From contig JAJYDC010000004.1 in assembly GCA_021777835.1 (NCBI GenBank), positions 62,001 to 126,000 of the forward strand: a DNA stretch of 64,000 nt, given 5' to 3'. Positions 54,269 to 63,799 of the stretch are shown one piece after another. The translations under genes and the position numbers were made by a program. Below the pieces are notes generated by a model. That model searched no databases. It was not told the DNA's origin and saw only the letters and a list, made by a program, of their open reading frames with translations. Within the stretch, counting starts at the first letter, position 1. Every line of letters starts with the position of its first letter. The stretch is from Bacteroidota bacterium. GTDB taxonomy: Bacteria; Bacteroidota; Ignavibacteria; Ignavibacteriales; Ignavibacteriaceae.

Positions 54269-55852
54269 TTATTTCAGCAGTTGAAGCTTTTTTACTTCGT
54301 CAAAATTTCCAGCAACAATTCTATAATAATAAATTCCGCTAGCAAGACTGCTGCCGTTAAAAGTTACAATGTAGTGTCCGGCTTCTTTATTCTCATTTAC
54401 AAGTGTTGTTATTTCTCTTCCTAATTCATCATATACCTTAATTGTAACATGTTCAGCATTCGGAATAGTATATTGTATTGTAGTAGTTGGATTAAACGGG
54501 TTAGGATAATTCTGGGCTAGTGCAAAATTATCCGGCTTCATAAATGAAGCCTCTACAGTGCTAGAATATTTAAAACTTCCATCGTTATCTATTTGCTTTA
54601 ATCTATACTCGACTGTGCCGACTGGCGGGTTATCATCTATAAATGAATAATTTTTTGGTGAGTTACTGTTGCCACAGCCTTTAACAAAGCCGATATCATT
54701 CCAATTTTGAATATTCAATTTTGAATTTTGGATTGTTCTCTGAATCTCAAATCCATAGTTATTCACTTCCGTCGCTGTTTGCCATTGCAGTTCAACTTTA
54801 TTACTGAGAATTTTGGCTGTGAATGTTGATAGTTCTACCGGCAGAGGAGTACCGCCCGAATTCTGCCAGGCTAAATATGGGTAACCGCTATTTATATTGT
54901 TATCCATATACCAAATGTTAGGGTCCCATCCTGCATTTATATAAGTTGAATCCGATTTCATCTGTGCGGTGGTTATGCCGGATGATTGAGATGTGTCATT
55001 AGCAGTTTGTTCATTGTAAAAGCAATTGGTTATAGTTCCACTATTTGAGTAATAAAATGGCCCAAACCCTCCGTTATCGCCGTATACGGTAAAGCAATTT
55101 TTAACGGTTCCCCAATTGTCACATACAAATCCTGGTGTATTTTCAACCTTTGTGGTGTCTATACAGTAACAATTTGAAACTATTGTTGTACTCGATGGGT
55201 TACTCCCATCCCCAACTGCCCCAATAAATTCTCCAGAATTACCTGCCAATACATCTACATTTAAGCTGAAGCATTGGTCAATTATAGATCCTAGTCTTGA
55301 CTGACCAACAAGACTGCCAGCGGGACTAAAAGCAGCTTCACCCCAAACTGTGCCCCCTATAACAGAGCAATTTGACATGCTGCCTTGCTGCAAATATCCC
55401 GCAACTCCGCCGCCGCAAAAATCAGTTTTAATGCTTACATTTATTAAATGAACATTTTTTATTGTAGCGCCTAAACATCTTCCGAATAATCCCTCGTAGT
55501 GGTCGCTCAAAAAAGAATATAAACCAGTAATAGTGTGTCCGCCGCCGTCGTATGTCCCCGAAAAATATGTTGTGTAAGAGTTCCCTATGGGAGGGAATCC
55601 CTTGTAATAGTAATTACTCCCGCCGGCATTGTAATAAAACCAGGTACTAGTTGGTGATGCATCTATGTCAGCCGTCTGCAAAAAATATGAACCCCAGGAA
55701 CTTGTATCTTGGGTTATCCAGTAAAGATTTGCAAGTGAGTCTATTTGATAAGGATCATTCGCAGTGCCGCTGCCTGAGGGCATTGTTTCCGTCTGTGCAA
55801 ATAGATTTATAGATATAATGATTAGCATTATCATGGAGAGTAAGTTTTTCAT
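54269..55852 (-). CDS. GLUG-motif T9SS-secreted protein
   Basis: A 527-residue exported protein with signal peptide MKNLLSMIMLIIISINLFAQ. The N-terminal half has GTANDPYQIDSLANLYWIT, ITGLYSFLSDHYEGLFGRCLG and GGGVAGYLQQGSMSNCSV, the pattern of GLUG-type beta-helix repeats seen in surface adhesins. A linker (LPVELSTFTAKILSNKVELQ) leads to a fibronectin-like region, then a type A sorting domain (LAQNYPNPFNPTTTIQYTIP to KKLQLLK). A palindromic repeat is embedded in frame between the two (VEASFMKPDNF). A decayed partial copy lies downstream. Likely a cell-surface or secreted adhesion-type protein. Confidence 0.88.
   Translation of the reverse strand: MKNLLSMIMLIIISINLFAQTETMPSGSGTANDPYQIDSLANLYWITQDTSSWGSYFLQTADIDASPTSTWFYYNAGGSNYYYKGFPPIGNSYTTYFSGTYDGGGHTITGLYSFLSDHYEGLFGRCLGATIKNVHLINVSIKTDFCGGGVAGYLQQGSMSNCSVIGGTVWGEAAFSPAGSLVGQSRLGSIIDQCFSLNVDVLAGNSGEFIGAVGDGSNPSSTTIVSNCYCIDTTKVENTPGFVCDNWGTVKNCFTVYGDNGGFGPFYYSNSGTITNCFYNEQTANDTSQSSGITTAQMKSDSTYINAGWDPNIWYMDNNINSGYPYLAWQNSGGTPLPVELSTFTAKILSNKVELQWQTATEVNNYGFEIQRTIQNSKLNIQNWNDIGFVKGCGNSNSPKNYSFIDDNPPVGTVEYRLKQIDNDGSFKYSSTVEASFMKPDNFALAQNYPNPFNPTTTIQYTIPNAEHVTIKVYDELGREITTLVNENKEAGHYIVTFNGSSLASGIYYYRIVAGNFDEVKKLQLLK
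54534..54551. repeat. Palindromic repeat, copy 2, inside a coding region
   Basis: GGCTTCAT-AA-ATGAAGCC, perfect 8-bp stem, followed by TCTACAGTGCTAGAATATT, which resembles the flank of copy 1 at 43083. Read on the minus strand it encodes EASFMKP just ahead of the sorting domain. Confidence 0.75.
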
Positions 55853-56488
55853 TTTTCTTTAACTCCACAATTGGTTTTTAAAAACATAATACATAAAAGA
55901 CGTGTCCGTTTTCGTGGTATGTTACAGAAAAGTATTGGGCGAGTGCTACAAAAAAAATATTATTATAAGTACATGTAGAATTATTCTCCAAACTAATTCT
56001 TTCTTCGAATAAAAATATACTTTGATCTTAGGTATTTAGATTAAGAATTCCGCGTTGAAATATTATAAAAGTTAAATCTTTTTCCAAGTTTGTTAAGTAA
56101 GTCGACTGACCTAAATCACATAATATCTTAAATCTGCTAAATTGTTTTCAGTAATAATTTCTTTAGTACTATTCTTTTTTAAAAATATTTAGTTATATGA
56201 CTATAACTGGATATGACATTCAGTTATATGGATTATGAGTGCTATTCTGCTTAGAATACGGTTGGACTTTACATGCTCTATTATTTTAATAACTCAATAG
56301 GATTAAAACTAGTTGGGGGAATAGAGATCTTTGTGAGGAATTGTTCTCTCTAAAATTTTTTAGACCATTTCTCAATGGAATGGTCGTCATTCTCTTAAAT
56401 AAGTCATAGCAAAAACTTATTTAGAAAACTCGCAATTACTAAGTTAATAAGCTGTCATAAATAGAGGTATTTAAGCAATGATGAACAA
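55853..56488. other. Intergenic stretch, nothing recognised
   Basis: About 635 bases between the GLUG-type gene and the uvrA stop codon. The promoter of the GLUG gene should lie in its first 200 bases; I see no ORF or RNA gene. Confidence 0.55.
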
Positions 56489-59341
56489 TTAATGGAATTC
56501 TTTTTTAAGAAATAATCCAGTCAAGCTTTTTTTATTTTGGATAATTTTCTCGGGTGTACCTTCAGCAATTATTTTACCGCCTTCGTCGCCGCCGCCAGGG
56601 CCAAGGTCAATAATCCAATCGGCAGTTTTTATAACATCGAGGTTATGCTCAACAACAACAACAGTGTTTCCCTTGTCAACAAGTTTATTCAATACATCCA
56701 ATAATATATTCACATCTTCAAAATGCAGCCCAGTTGTCGGCTCATCTAAAATGTAAAGAGTTTTACCTGTGCTTACTTTGCTTAGCTCTGTTGCAAGTTT
56801 TACTCGCTGAGCTTCGCCTCCTGAAAGTGTTGTTGCTTGCTGTCCAAGTTTAATATATCCTAAGCCGACGTCATTTATAGCTTTTATTTTTCGATTGATT
56901 CTAGGGAGGTCTTTAAAAAATTCAAGTGCATCGCTCACTCGCATTTCGAGAACATCGGCGATTGATTTTGTTTTGAACAAGACCTCAAGAGTTTCCCGGT
57001 TGTATCTTTTACCACGGCAGGACTCGCATTCGACATAAACATCGGGAAGGAAATTCATTTCTATTTTCTTTAAGCCGTCCCCTCCGCATTCTTCGCAGCG
57101 CCCGCCTTCTACATTAAAACTGAATCTGCCGGTGCTGTAACCCCGCATTTTGGATTCGGGAAGTTGTGCAAATAAATCTCTAATATGTGTAAATAATCCT
57201 GTGTAAGTAGCCGGATTAGAACGGGGTGTCCTACCGATAGGGGATTGGTCGATTTCAATTATCTTGTCAATATTTTCAAGTCCTTCTATTGAATCATAGG
57301 GAAGCGGAACTGTTTTTGATTTATAAATTTTATTCATCAAAATTTTAACTAGCGTTTCATTAACAAGTGATGATTTCCCTGAACCGCTTACTCCTGTAAT
57401 TAAAGTCAATGTACCTAAAGGAATTTTTAGCTCTACTTTTTTAAGATTATTTCCACGAGCGCCTTTTAGAATAATAAAATAACCATTACCATTTCGTCTT
57501 TCTTTTGGAACCGGTATTTCTTTTCTATTTGTAAGATATTGCAGCGTTAACGAATTTGAACCGTTTGGCGAATTTATTAACTCATACGTATTACCTGCAA
57601 GACAGACCTCGCCGCCATGTTCGCCCGCACCCGGACCAAGGTCTATCATGTAATCGGAGCTTTCCATCGTTTCTCTGTCATGTTCTACAACGATAACGGT
57701 ATTACCAATATCCCGTAAATGTTTTAAGGAGTTAATTAATTTAATATTATCGCTTTGATGAAGTCCGATGCTGGGTTCATCAAGGACATAAAGCACTCCG
57801 GCAAGCTGTGAACCGATCTGAGTTGCAAGTCGGATTCTTTGAGACTCGCCGCCGGAAAGCGTTCTTGCGGAGCGGTTTAAAGTTAAGTAGTCTAAGCCAA
57901 CATTTAAAAGGAATTTAAGTCTCTCAATAATTTCTTTCAAAATTGGTTTAGCAATAATTGAATTCTTACCCTGCATTTTCAGGTTTCCGAAAAATTCAGC
58001 AGAGCCTTTTATTGAAAGGGAAGTAACTTCACTAATATTCAAACCTTGAAATTTTACTGCAAGTGATTCTTTCTTTAGCCGCCCACCTCCGCAAGTTTGG
58101 CATAATACGGTATTCATATATGACTCAACCCAATCACGAATATTATTTGAGCTGGTTGTGGAATAATAATTTTTTAAATAATTAAATAAGCCTGAGAATC
58201 GATGTAAATAAGTGACGGGTTTTGTGTTACCGTATGAATACGAGAATGCAATTTTCTCTTGCGTTCCATTGAGCAAAACATCTTTTTGTGCTGGAGTTAA
58301 GTCTTTTAATTTTGTGTCGAAAGTGAAGTTGTACTTTTCCGCTATAGCAGTTAGTTGATTAAAAAACCATATCGAGCGCGGCTTACCGAGGGGGGCAAGG
58401 GCTTCTTCATTTATTGATTTATCCCAATTTGGAATCATTAAGTTTATATCCAGCTCTTTTTTTTCACCTAATCCTTCGCAATCAGGACAAGAACCGTAAG
58501 GAGAGTTGAACGAAAAGGAGTTAGGTGCTAATTCTCGGTAACTTATTCCGCAATCAAGGCAAGCAAGGTGGCGGCTATAAAGATGATCTTCGATAGAGTC
58601 GTTGACTATGACAATTCCGTTACCATAATTTAAACTTACATCTATAGATTCGGTTAATCTTGTCCTAGAAGTTTCATTAACAACTAAGCGGTCAATTACA
58701 ATTTCAATATTATGAATTTTATAACGGTCAAGATGGAAGCCTTTCGTAAGTTCAAAATATTCTCCATCTGCCCTTATGCGCAGGAAACCGTCAGAGGATA
58801 TTTCTTCAAATAATTCCCTATAATGTCCTTTCCTTCCACGTATTACCGGAGCTAAAACAGATATCCTTTTCCCTTTAAATGATGTTAAAACGGTATCTAT
58901 AATTTGAGACGAAGATTGTTTCACAACAGGTTTGCTGCAATTGTAGCAGTACGGGGTTCCGAGTCTTGCATATAGTAATCTTAAATAGTCGTAAATTTCG
59001 GTAACAGTTCCGACTGTAGATCGGGGATTACCTGAAGCAGCTTTTTGTTCGATTGAAATGGCAGGGCTAAGACCTTCGATCAAATCGACATCAGGTTTTT
59101 CAAGCATATCAAGAAATTGACGCGCGTAGGCAGAAAGAGATTCAATATAGCGTCTCTGACCTTCGGCATAAATTGTATCGAATGCTAAAGAAGACTTTCC
59201 TGAGCCTGAAAGGCCAGTTATTACGGTTAATGAATCACGTGGAATTTCGAGGTCAATATTTTTTAAGTTATGTTGCCTCGCACCTTTAATGATAATAGTT
59301 TCTTTTTCCAATGCTAACTTTAATATTAAATTTGTAAACAT
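56489..59341 (-). CDS. uvrA: Excinuclease ABC subunit A
   Basis: A 950-residue DNA-damage recognition ATPase of nucleotide excision repair, acting with UvrB in the cytoplasm. Two ABC modules are present: Walker A GLSGSGKSSLAFDTIYAEGQ and GVSGSGKSSLVNETL, signatures LSGGESQRIRLA and LSGGEAQRVKLA, with two zinc-finger regions (CLDCGISY...CPDCEGLG and CEECGGDGLKK...CESCRGKRY). The annotated start puts about 15 residues before the usual IIIKGARQHNLKNI beginning; a TTG ten codons in (LEKETIII) is an alternative start. Divergent from the yigZ gene with a 70-base promoter gap. Confidence 0.97.
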   Translation of the reverse strand: MFTNLILKLALEKETIIIKGARQHNLKNIDLEIPRDSLTVITGLSGSGKSSLAFDTIYAEGQRRYIESLSAYARQFLDMLEKPDVDLIEGLSPAISIEQKAASGNPRSTVGTVTEIYDYLRLLYARLGTPYCYNCSKPVVKQSSSQIIDTVLTSFKGKRISVLAPVIRGRKGHYRELFEEISSDGFLRIRADGEYFELTKGFHLDRYKIHNIEIVIDRLVVNETSRTRLTESIDVSLNYGNGIVIVNDSIEDHLYSRHLACLDCGISYRELAPNSFSFNSPYGSCPDCEGLGEKKELDINLMIPNWDKSINEEALAPLGKPRSIWFFNQLTAIAEKYNFTFDTKLKDLTPAQKDVLLNGTQEKIAFSYSYGNTKPVTYLHRFSGLFNYLKNYYSTTSSNNIRDWVESYMNTVLCQTCGGGRLKKESLAVKFQGLNISEVTSLSIKGSAEFFGNLKMQGKNSIIAKPILKEIIERLKFLLNVGLDYLTLNRSARTLSGGESQRIRLATQIGSQLAGVLYVLDEPSIGLHQSDNIKLINSLKHLRDIGNTVIVVEHDRETMESSDYMIDLGPGAGEHGGEVCLAGNTYELINSPNGSNSLTLQYLTNRKEIPVPKERRNGNGYFIILKGARGNNLKKVELKIPLGTLTLITGVSGSGKSSLVNETLVKILMNKIYKSKTVPLPYDSIEGLENIDKIIEIDQSPIGRTPRSNPATYTGLFTHIRDLFAQLPESKMRGYSTGRFSFNVEGGRCEECGGDGLKKIEMNFLPDVYVECESCRGKRYNRETLEVLFKTKSIADVLEMRVSDALEFFKDLPRINRKIKAINDVGLGYIKLGQQATTLSGGEAQRVKLATELSKVSTGKTLYILDEPTTGLHFEDVNILLDVLNKLVDKGNTVVVVEHNLDVIKTADWIIDLGPGGGDEGGKIIAEGTPEKIIQNKKSLTGLFLKKEFH

Positions 59342-59411
59342 TCATTTTAGTTATACCGTATTAGAAATGCAATTTAAATAGAAGTGCACTTATGAATTAA
59401 TCGAGAAAATC

Positions 59412-60035
59412 ATGAACGGCATTATTCAAATAAAGACTATACTTTCATATTCAGAAGTAAAATTTAAGGAAAAAAGTTCAATTTTCTTAGGATTTGCATA
59501 CCCAATTAAGTCAATTGAAGATGTTACAGTAAAATTAGCCTTACTTCGTAAGAAATACTTTGATGCAACTCATCATTGTTATGCTTATAAGTTAGCAAGC
59601 AATTTATTAAAATACTCAGATGACGGGGAACCCAGCGGCACAGCGGGTATTCGTATATTAAATGTAATAGAACATTTCGATTTAGTTAATGTACTCTTGG
59701 TCGTTGTCAGGTATTACGGGGGAACGAAACTTGGGGTAGGTCCACTCGGAAAAGCTTACTATAATTCAGCGTTACAAGTGATTGAGTCAGAGAACATTAT
59801 TATTCAAAAGCCTTACTATAAGATTACAATTGAGTCCAATTATTTGCTGATCAATCAAGTAAAGAAACTTTTATTAAAGTATGAAGCAATAAATGATGAG
59901 GTAAAATTCGGAGAGGGAGTTAAGTTTAGTTACTTTATTGATCCAGGGAAAGTGAAATTAGTTTCAGATGAATTATATGAATTATCGAGGGGGGAAATAG
60001 GTATTTCGATAGAGAATATAGTAGTTTATAAGTGA
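59412..60035 (+). CDS. yigZ: YigZ/IMPACT family protein
   Basis: A 207-residue cytoplasmic protein of the UPF0029/IMPACT family. The conserved core is DATHHCYAYKLASNLLKYSD, followed by GEPSGTAGIRILNVIE and VVRYYGGTKLGVGPLGKAYY. The C-terminal third corresponds to the DUF1949 domain. The bacterial role is not settled; family members are proposed to bind nucleic acid or ribosomal factors. It starts with ATG 70 bases from the divergent uvrA. Confidence 0.93.
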   Translation: MNGIIQIKTILSYSEVKFKEKSSIFLGFAYPIKSIEDVTVKLALLRKKYFDATHHCYAYKLASNLLKYSDDGEPSGTAGIRILNVIEHFDLVNVLLVVVRYYGGTKLGVGPLGKAYYNSALQVIESENIIIQKPYYKITIESNYLLINQVKKLLLKYEAINDEVKFGEGVKFSYFIDPGKVKLVSDELYELSRGEIGISIENIVVYK

Positions 60036-60122
60036 TAAATATCGGTTTTGAATGAATACCTTGACTAATTTGAAAACTTTGCACATATTTGCTTAAAGCA
60101 ATAATTATTAAAAGGAAGGTTT

Positions 60123-60575
60123 GTGAAAAACAATTATAATGTTACCGCAAATAGATTAGCCGAATTGACATTCACTCTGCTTGGAAGCTGTCAGGAAAAA
60201 GAGCTTCGGTTAGCTCAATCTTACGGATTAACTTCAGTAGAATTCCGCTGCTTAAGGTTATTTGGTTTGAATGAGCCTATGAATAATAAGAGCATTGCGG
60301 AGAAAATGAATTTAAGTCCGAGTCGTTTAACGCGTATAATTGACGGATTGGTCAATAAGGGATACGTAGTAAGGAATATCAATAAAATTGATCGACGCAA
60401 CATGCAGCTTGATTTATCTGAAAAGGGTAAGCAACTTGTCGGGCAATTAAACAAAGCTTATGTTGAGGTTCACAAGGAGATTTTGGAAAATATTGATGAG
60501 TCGCAACATCAGCCTCTGTTAAATGCAATGTCAGACATGATGGAAGCATTAGAGAAATGGATATCTAAAGGCTGA
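60123..60575 (+). CDS. MarR-family transcriptional regulator
   Basis: A 150-residue regulator that starts with GTG (AAAGGAAGGTTT just upstream). The winged helix-turn-helix is clear: EPMNNKSIAEKMNLSPSRLT, RIIDGLVNKGYVVRNINKID and RRNMQLDLSEKGKQL (wing). The ligand and targets are unknown. It is convergent with the next gene, with only two bases between the stop codons, so an overlapping terminator is expected. Confidence 0.93.
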   Translation: MKNNYNVTANRLAELTFTLLGSCQEKELRLAQSYGLTSVEFRCLRLFGLNEPMNNKSIAEKMNLSPSRLTRIIDGLVNKGYVVRNINKIDRRNMQLDLSEKGKQLVGQLNKAYVEVHKEILENIDESQHQPLLNAMSDMMEALEKWISKG

Positions 60576-60577
60576 TA

Positions 60578-61018
60578 TTATCCAGCTTGGCTTCTTTTGA
60601 AATCATTCAGATACATTTTTGTTAATTCCAGATCTGAAATAAGATCCGTTAGATTGGAAAAACTTTGCTGATTAAGTTGAAAGAAATTCTCCTCAAAGTG
60701 TTTCTTTAAGTCTGTGTCGGATTTCTGAATTATTTGGCCTAATTGCAAAGTTATTTTTTCCATTGTTGAAGAGAAATCTCTTCTTATATCTTCAAAGTTT
60801 TTAATTTCGGAATTTCCTGAGTGATTCTTAATTATACGCATTAAGCCCATTGCGTATTTTGCCGAGAATAATAAATCCTCAAATCCTCTTTGATTGGAAT
60901 TATCAACCGCAAGTTGGAAAATTCTTAAAACTTCAATTTTTCTTTTTAATTTTGATTTTGAAAATCTTTCTATTTCATTAACAAAATCTTCAGGCTTTAT
61001 TAAATAAACATCATTCAT
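60578..61018 (-). CDS. Hypothetical helical protein, unknown family
   Basis: A 146-residue protein I do not recognise. It is predicted mostly helical and charged, with no signal peptide or membrane segment (for example RFSKSKLKRKIEVLRIFQLA and LISDLELTKMYLNDFKRSQ). Codon use and a plausible frame free of stops, plus its position 25 bases after the O-methyltransferase gene on the same strand, support it as a real gene in an operon with that enzyme. Confidence 0.65.
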   Translation of the reverse strand: MNDVYLIKPEDFVNEIERFSKSKLKRKIEVLRIFQLAVDNSNQRGFEDLLFSAKYAMGLMRIIKNHSGNSEIKNFEDIRRDFSSTMEKITLQLGQIIQKSDTDLKKHFEENFFQLNQQSFSNLTDLISDLELTKMYLNDFKRSQAG

Positions 61019-61043
61019 ATCGTCTTTTAAATTTTCTGTAAAC

Positions 61044-61685
61044 TTATGATTTTACTCCAAGGCCAATACCGTCACCTATTGGAATTATAGTTGAGTTTAA
61101 GGTTTTTTGTGAAGTGAATAATTGGTTAAACTCACGAATATATTTTGTAGATGTTTTATACTCAGCAGGAACTTTTTGAGATGCAGTAAATCCTTTCCAC
61201 AGAAGATTATCTACAAAGATTATCCCATTCTTTTTCAAAAGGATTAAGCAATAATCAAACAACTGTTTATAGTCATTCTTGTCCGCATCAAGAAAGATGA
61301 AGTCGTATTTTTTTTTGAGTCCCGGCATAATATCAAATGCATTTCCCTCCATTATAACAATTTTATCATTAAGGCCGGCCTTGAGGATATTCTCTTTTGC
61401 TAATTTTATATTATCACTACTTTTTTCAATAGTATGCAGGATACTTTTTTTCTTTAGATTTCTAGCAATTCTAATAGAAGAATAAGCAATGGCAGTACCC
61501 AGTTCAAGAACTCGTTTAGGTGCAGCCATTGAGATCAGGATTTCTAAAAACTTAGCGGAGTCTTTTGATAAAATAGGCACATTATTATTTTTTGCAAACT
61601 CTTCAAGCTTAATAATAAGAGGGTCATTTTCCGATTGAAAACTTTGCAAATATTTTAACTGAGAAGGGAGAATAATATTATTCAT
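61044..61685 (-). CDS. O-methyltransferase (class I, SAM-dependent)
   Basis: A 213-residue cation-dependent methyltransferase of the catechol/caffeoyl-CoA type. SAM motif I is VLELGTAIAYSSIRIA, the aspartates for the metal are in YDFIFLDADKNDYKQLF and GIIFVDNLLWKG. It transfers methyl groups to hydroxyl groups of small phenolic-type substrates in family members; the substrate here is unknown. It precedes the small unknown gene and follows the subtilase gene with only a 22-base gap, so the three could be one transcription unit. Confidence 0.92.
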   Translation of the reverse strand: MNNIILPSQLKYLQSFQSENDPLIIKLEEFAKNNNVPILSKDSAKFLEILISMAAPKRVLELGTAIAYSSIRIARNLKKKSILHTIEKSSDNIKLAKENILKAGLNDKIVIMEGNAFDIMPGLKKKYDFIFLDADKNDYKQLFDYCLILLKKNGIIFVDNLLWKGFTASQKVPAEYKTSTKYIREFNQLFTSQKTLNSTIIPIGDGIGLGVKS

Positions 61686-61707
61686 ATTAAGACCTCTTAT
61701 ATAATAT

Positions 61708-63702
61708 TTATTTCAATAATAATAATTTATTGCTGTAGTTATGCCCTCCAATTGAAAGCATATAAAAATAGACACCACTTGAACAAGGCATCCCATTATC
61801 TGATTTCCCATTCCATGAAACTGTATTTGATCCTGATTGAGCCATACCGTTGAAGAGAGTTTTAACTTTTTGGCCTAATCCATTCATAATTATAATTCTT
61901 GCGCTTTGAGCATTTTGCGAATAAAATTCTATCGTCATTTTCTGGTGTATTGGATAGAAAGGATTGGGATAGCTATTACTTAATATATCTTGTGAAGAAG
62001 TTGGTAAAGTATCGCTTACCGAATTTACAATATTCGTTCCTCCACTAAAAGAGTAATAACCGGTCGCGGGTTCCTGCACCTGGCTTCCTAGACTATCGTT
62101 ATACGTGAAGTAAAACTTTACACTATCACCGGAAGGTACAAACGGAAGTACATAAGAATATTTTAGTGTGCCGTCATAACCAAGGTTTGCTGCAAGATAG
62201 TTTGATGAGTTAACCGAATAATGAAGGACTGCAGATGAGGGTTGAATTCCCTTACTGGGGAAGAATATTTTGTTAAGAGTATATTGATTTTGAGTTGAAT
62301 CATAATACAAATTTGGATAGCCGATAGCTTTTTCAGCAGAGACAAGACCGTAACCTCTATCATCATTTGGCTGTGAATAATTATCGGCTGTATGAATTAA
62401 AATTTGCCTGATCTGGACATTTGTTAATTTTGGATATGTAGAAAGCAACAAAGCCGCAACACCGGCAGCAATAGGAGTAGCAAAGGAAGTACCGCTGCCT
62501 ATTCCATAAGAACTAAATCCACTAGCCACGTCAGCGCCGTAATTATTTGCACCCAAAGCAACCAATTCAGGTTTTATTCTGCCATCGAAAGTAGGTCCCC
62601 AGGAACTGAAAGGTGTGACCTGGTTATTATCATTGACGGCGCCAATTGTAAGAGCGTTTATTCCGTCGCCGGGAGTATCGATATAATGCCAGGTATTATC
62701 GCCCTCATTACCGGCGGCAGTAACTGTTACAACGCCTCGTTGAAAAGCGAGGGCAATAGCTTTAGCGCAAATGGTAGTTTTACCATCCATGTCTTTGTAG
62801 GTATATGAATAAGTAGTATCATCAAAAATATTGTAACCAAGAGAACTTGTAGTAATATCAACGCCCATTCCTTCCATCCATTCAAGTGCGGCGGCATAAT
62901 TATCCTCTTCGATATGGCTTTCGCTTCTATCATCTTCAGTTTTAGCAAGAATAAAATGAGCACCATTAGCAACGCCGATTATGTTTCCGGGTTTATATCC
63001 ACCAATCAAAGAAAAGACGAAGGTTCCATGATCACCGGAACTTGGATCGTCACCGGGCTGCGGGGCTGTAGAGGTAACATGAAAAACATAATTATATTCT
63101 GCAATGACGCTATCGTTTACAAGAGATTCGTGCTGTTTCCATATAAAACCGTCGTCAAGAATTCCTATAATTACACCTTTACCTGTAATTCCTCTTGCGT
63201 AGACTTCAGGAATATCAGACAAATTAAATTCCTGGAAAGAAGGTCCATATAAGGTATCTGAAGCTGTGCCCATTATTTTTTGAGGAAATATTTTTTCAAT
63301 GGAATTTGAATTTTTAAATTTAAGGATCTTTACCGTATCAATTTTATTTACGAATGGTAATGCTGAAATTTGCTTTACTTGATCGTTTGTAAGATATGCC
63401 GAAACTGCATTAAACCAGTTTAATTTGTTTTCAATCTTAACGCCCAGATTTTCTAATGAAGTAACATAGCTTTGTTCAATTGGAAGGTCCTGATAGGTTA
63501 TTATATTTTTTCCCATTACTTTTTCGCGTCTTGCAATACTTCTAGCGGATAATAATTTTAAAGCACTTTGGTAAACGGCTTCCGTCTTATACAAAGCTTT
63601 TCCGGGTGCTATTCCTTTATCCTTAAAATAAATTAGATATTTAGTCTGTGAATAGGTTAGCGAAATTGTAACCAATAAAAAGAATAGTATTAGTTTTCTC
63701 AT
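61708..63702 (-). CDS. T9SS-secreted subtilisin-like serine protease
   Basis: A 664-residue exported protease with signal peptide MRKLILFFLLVTISLTYSQ. A propeptide-like part (about 20-150) includes ARSIARREKVMGKNIITYQD. The catalytic triad of family S8 is seen: Asp in IGILDDGFIWK, His in SGDHGTFVFSLIGG, Ser in IGSGTSFATPIAAGVAALLL, with the oxyanion asparagine in AAGNEGDN. A beta-sandwich and a T9SS sorting domain follow (SYPNPFYPIHQKMTIEF to SNKLLLLK). It is expected at the cell surface or outside the cell, degrading proteins. First gene of the unit with the methyltransferase. Confidence 0.94.
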   Translation of the reverse strand: MRKLILFFLLVTISLTYSQTKYLIYFKDKGIAPGKALYKTEAVYQSALKLLSARSIARREKVMGKNIITYQDLPIEQSYVTSLENLGVKIENKLNWFNAVSAYLTNDQVKQISALPFVNKIDTVKILKFKNSNSIEKIFPQKIMGTASDTLYGPSFQEFNLSDIPEVYARGITGKGVIIGILDDGFIWKQHESLVNDSVIAEYNYVFHVTSTAPQPGDDPSSGDHGTFVFSLIGGYKPGNIIGVANGAHFILAKTEDDRSESHIEEDNYAAALEWMEGMGVDITTSSLGYNIFDDTTYSYTYKDMDGKTTICAKAIALAFQRGVVTVTAAGNEGDNTWHYIDTPGDGINALTIGAVNDNNQVTPFSSWGPTFDGRIKPELVALGANNYGADVASGFSSYGIGSGTSFATPIAAGVAALLLSTYPKLTNVQIRQILIHTADNYSQPNDDRGYGLVSAEKAIGYPNLYYDSTQNQYTLNKIFFPSKGIQPSSAVLHYSVNSSNYLAANLGYDGTLKYSYVLPFVPSGDSVKFYFTYNDSLGSQVQEPATGYYSFSGGTNIVNSVSDTLPTSSQDILSNSYPNPFYPIHQKMTIEFYSQNAQSARIIIMNGLGQKVKTLFNGMAQSGSNTVSWNGKSDNGMPCSSGVYFYMLSIGGHNYSNKLLLLK

Positions 63703-63799
63703 CTTTAAATTTTCAAAGTTAATTTATTAAAGTTTATAATTCTTCATGATTGAAATATATCCCTCATACATTAAAGTAAAAAATCAAATAATTATATAC

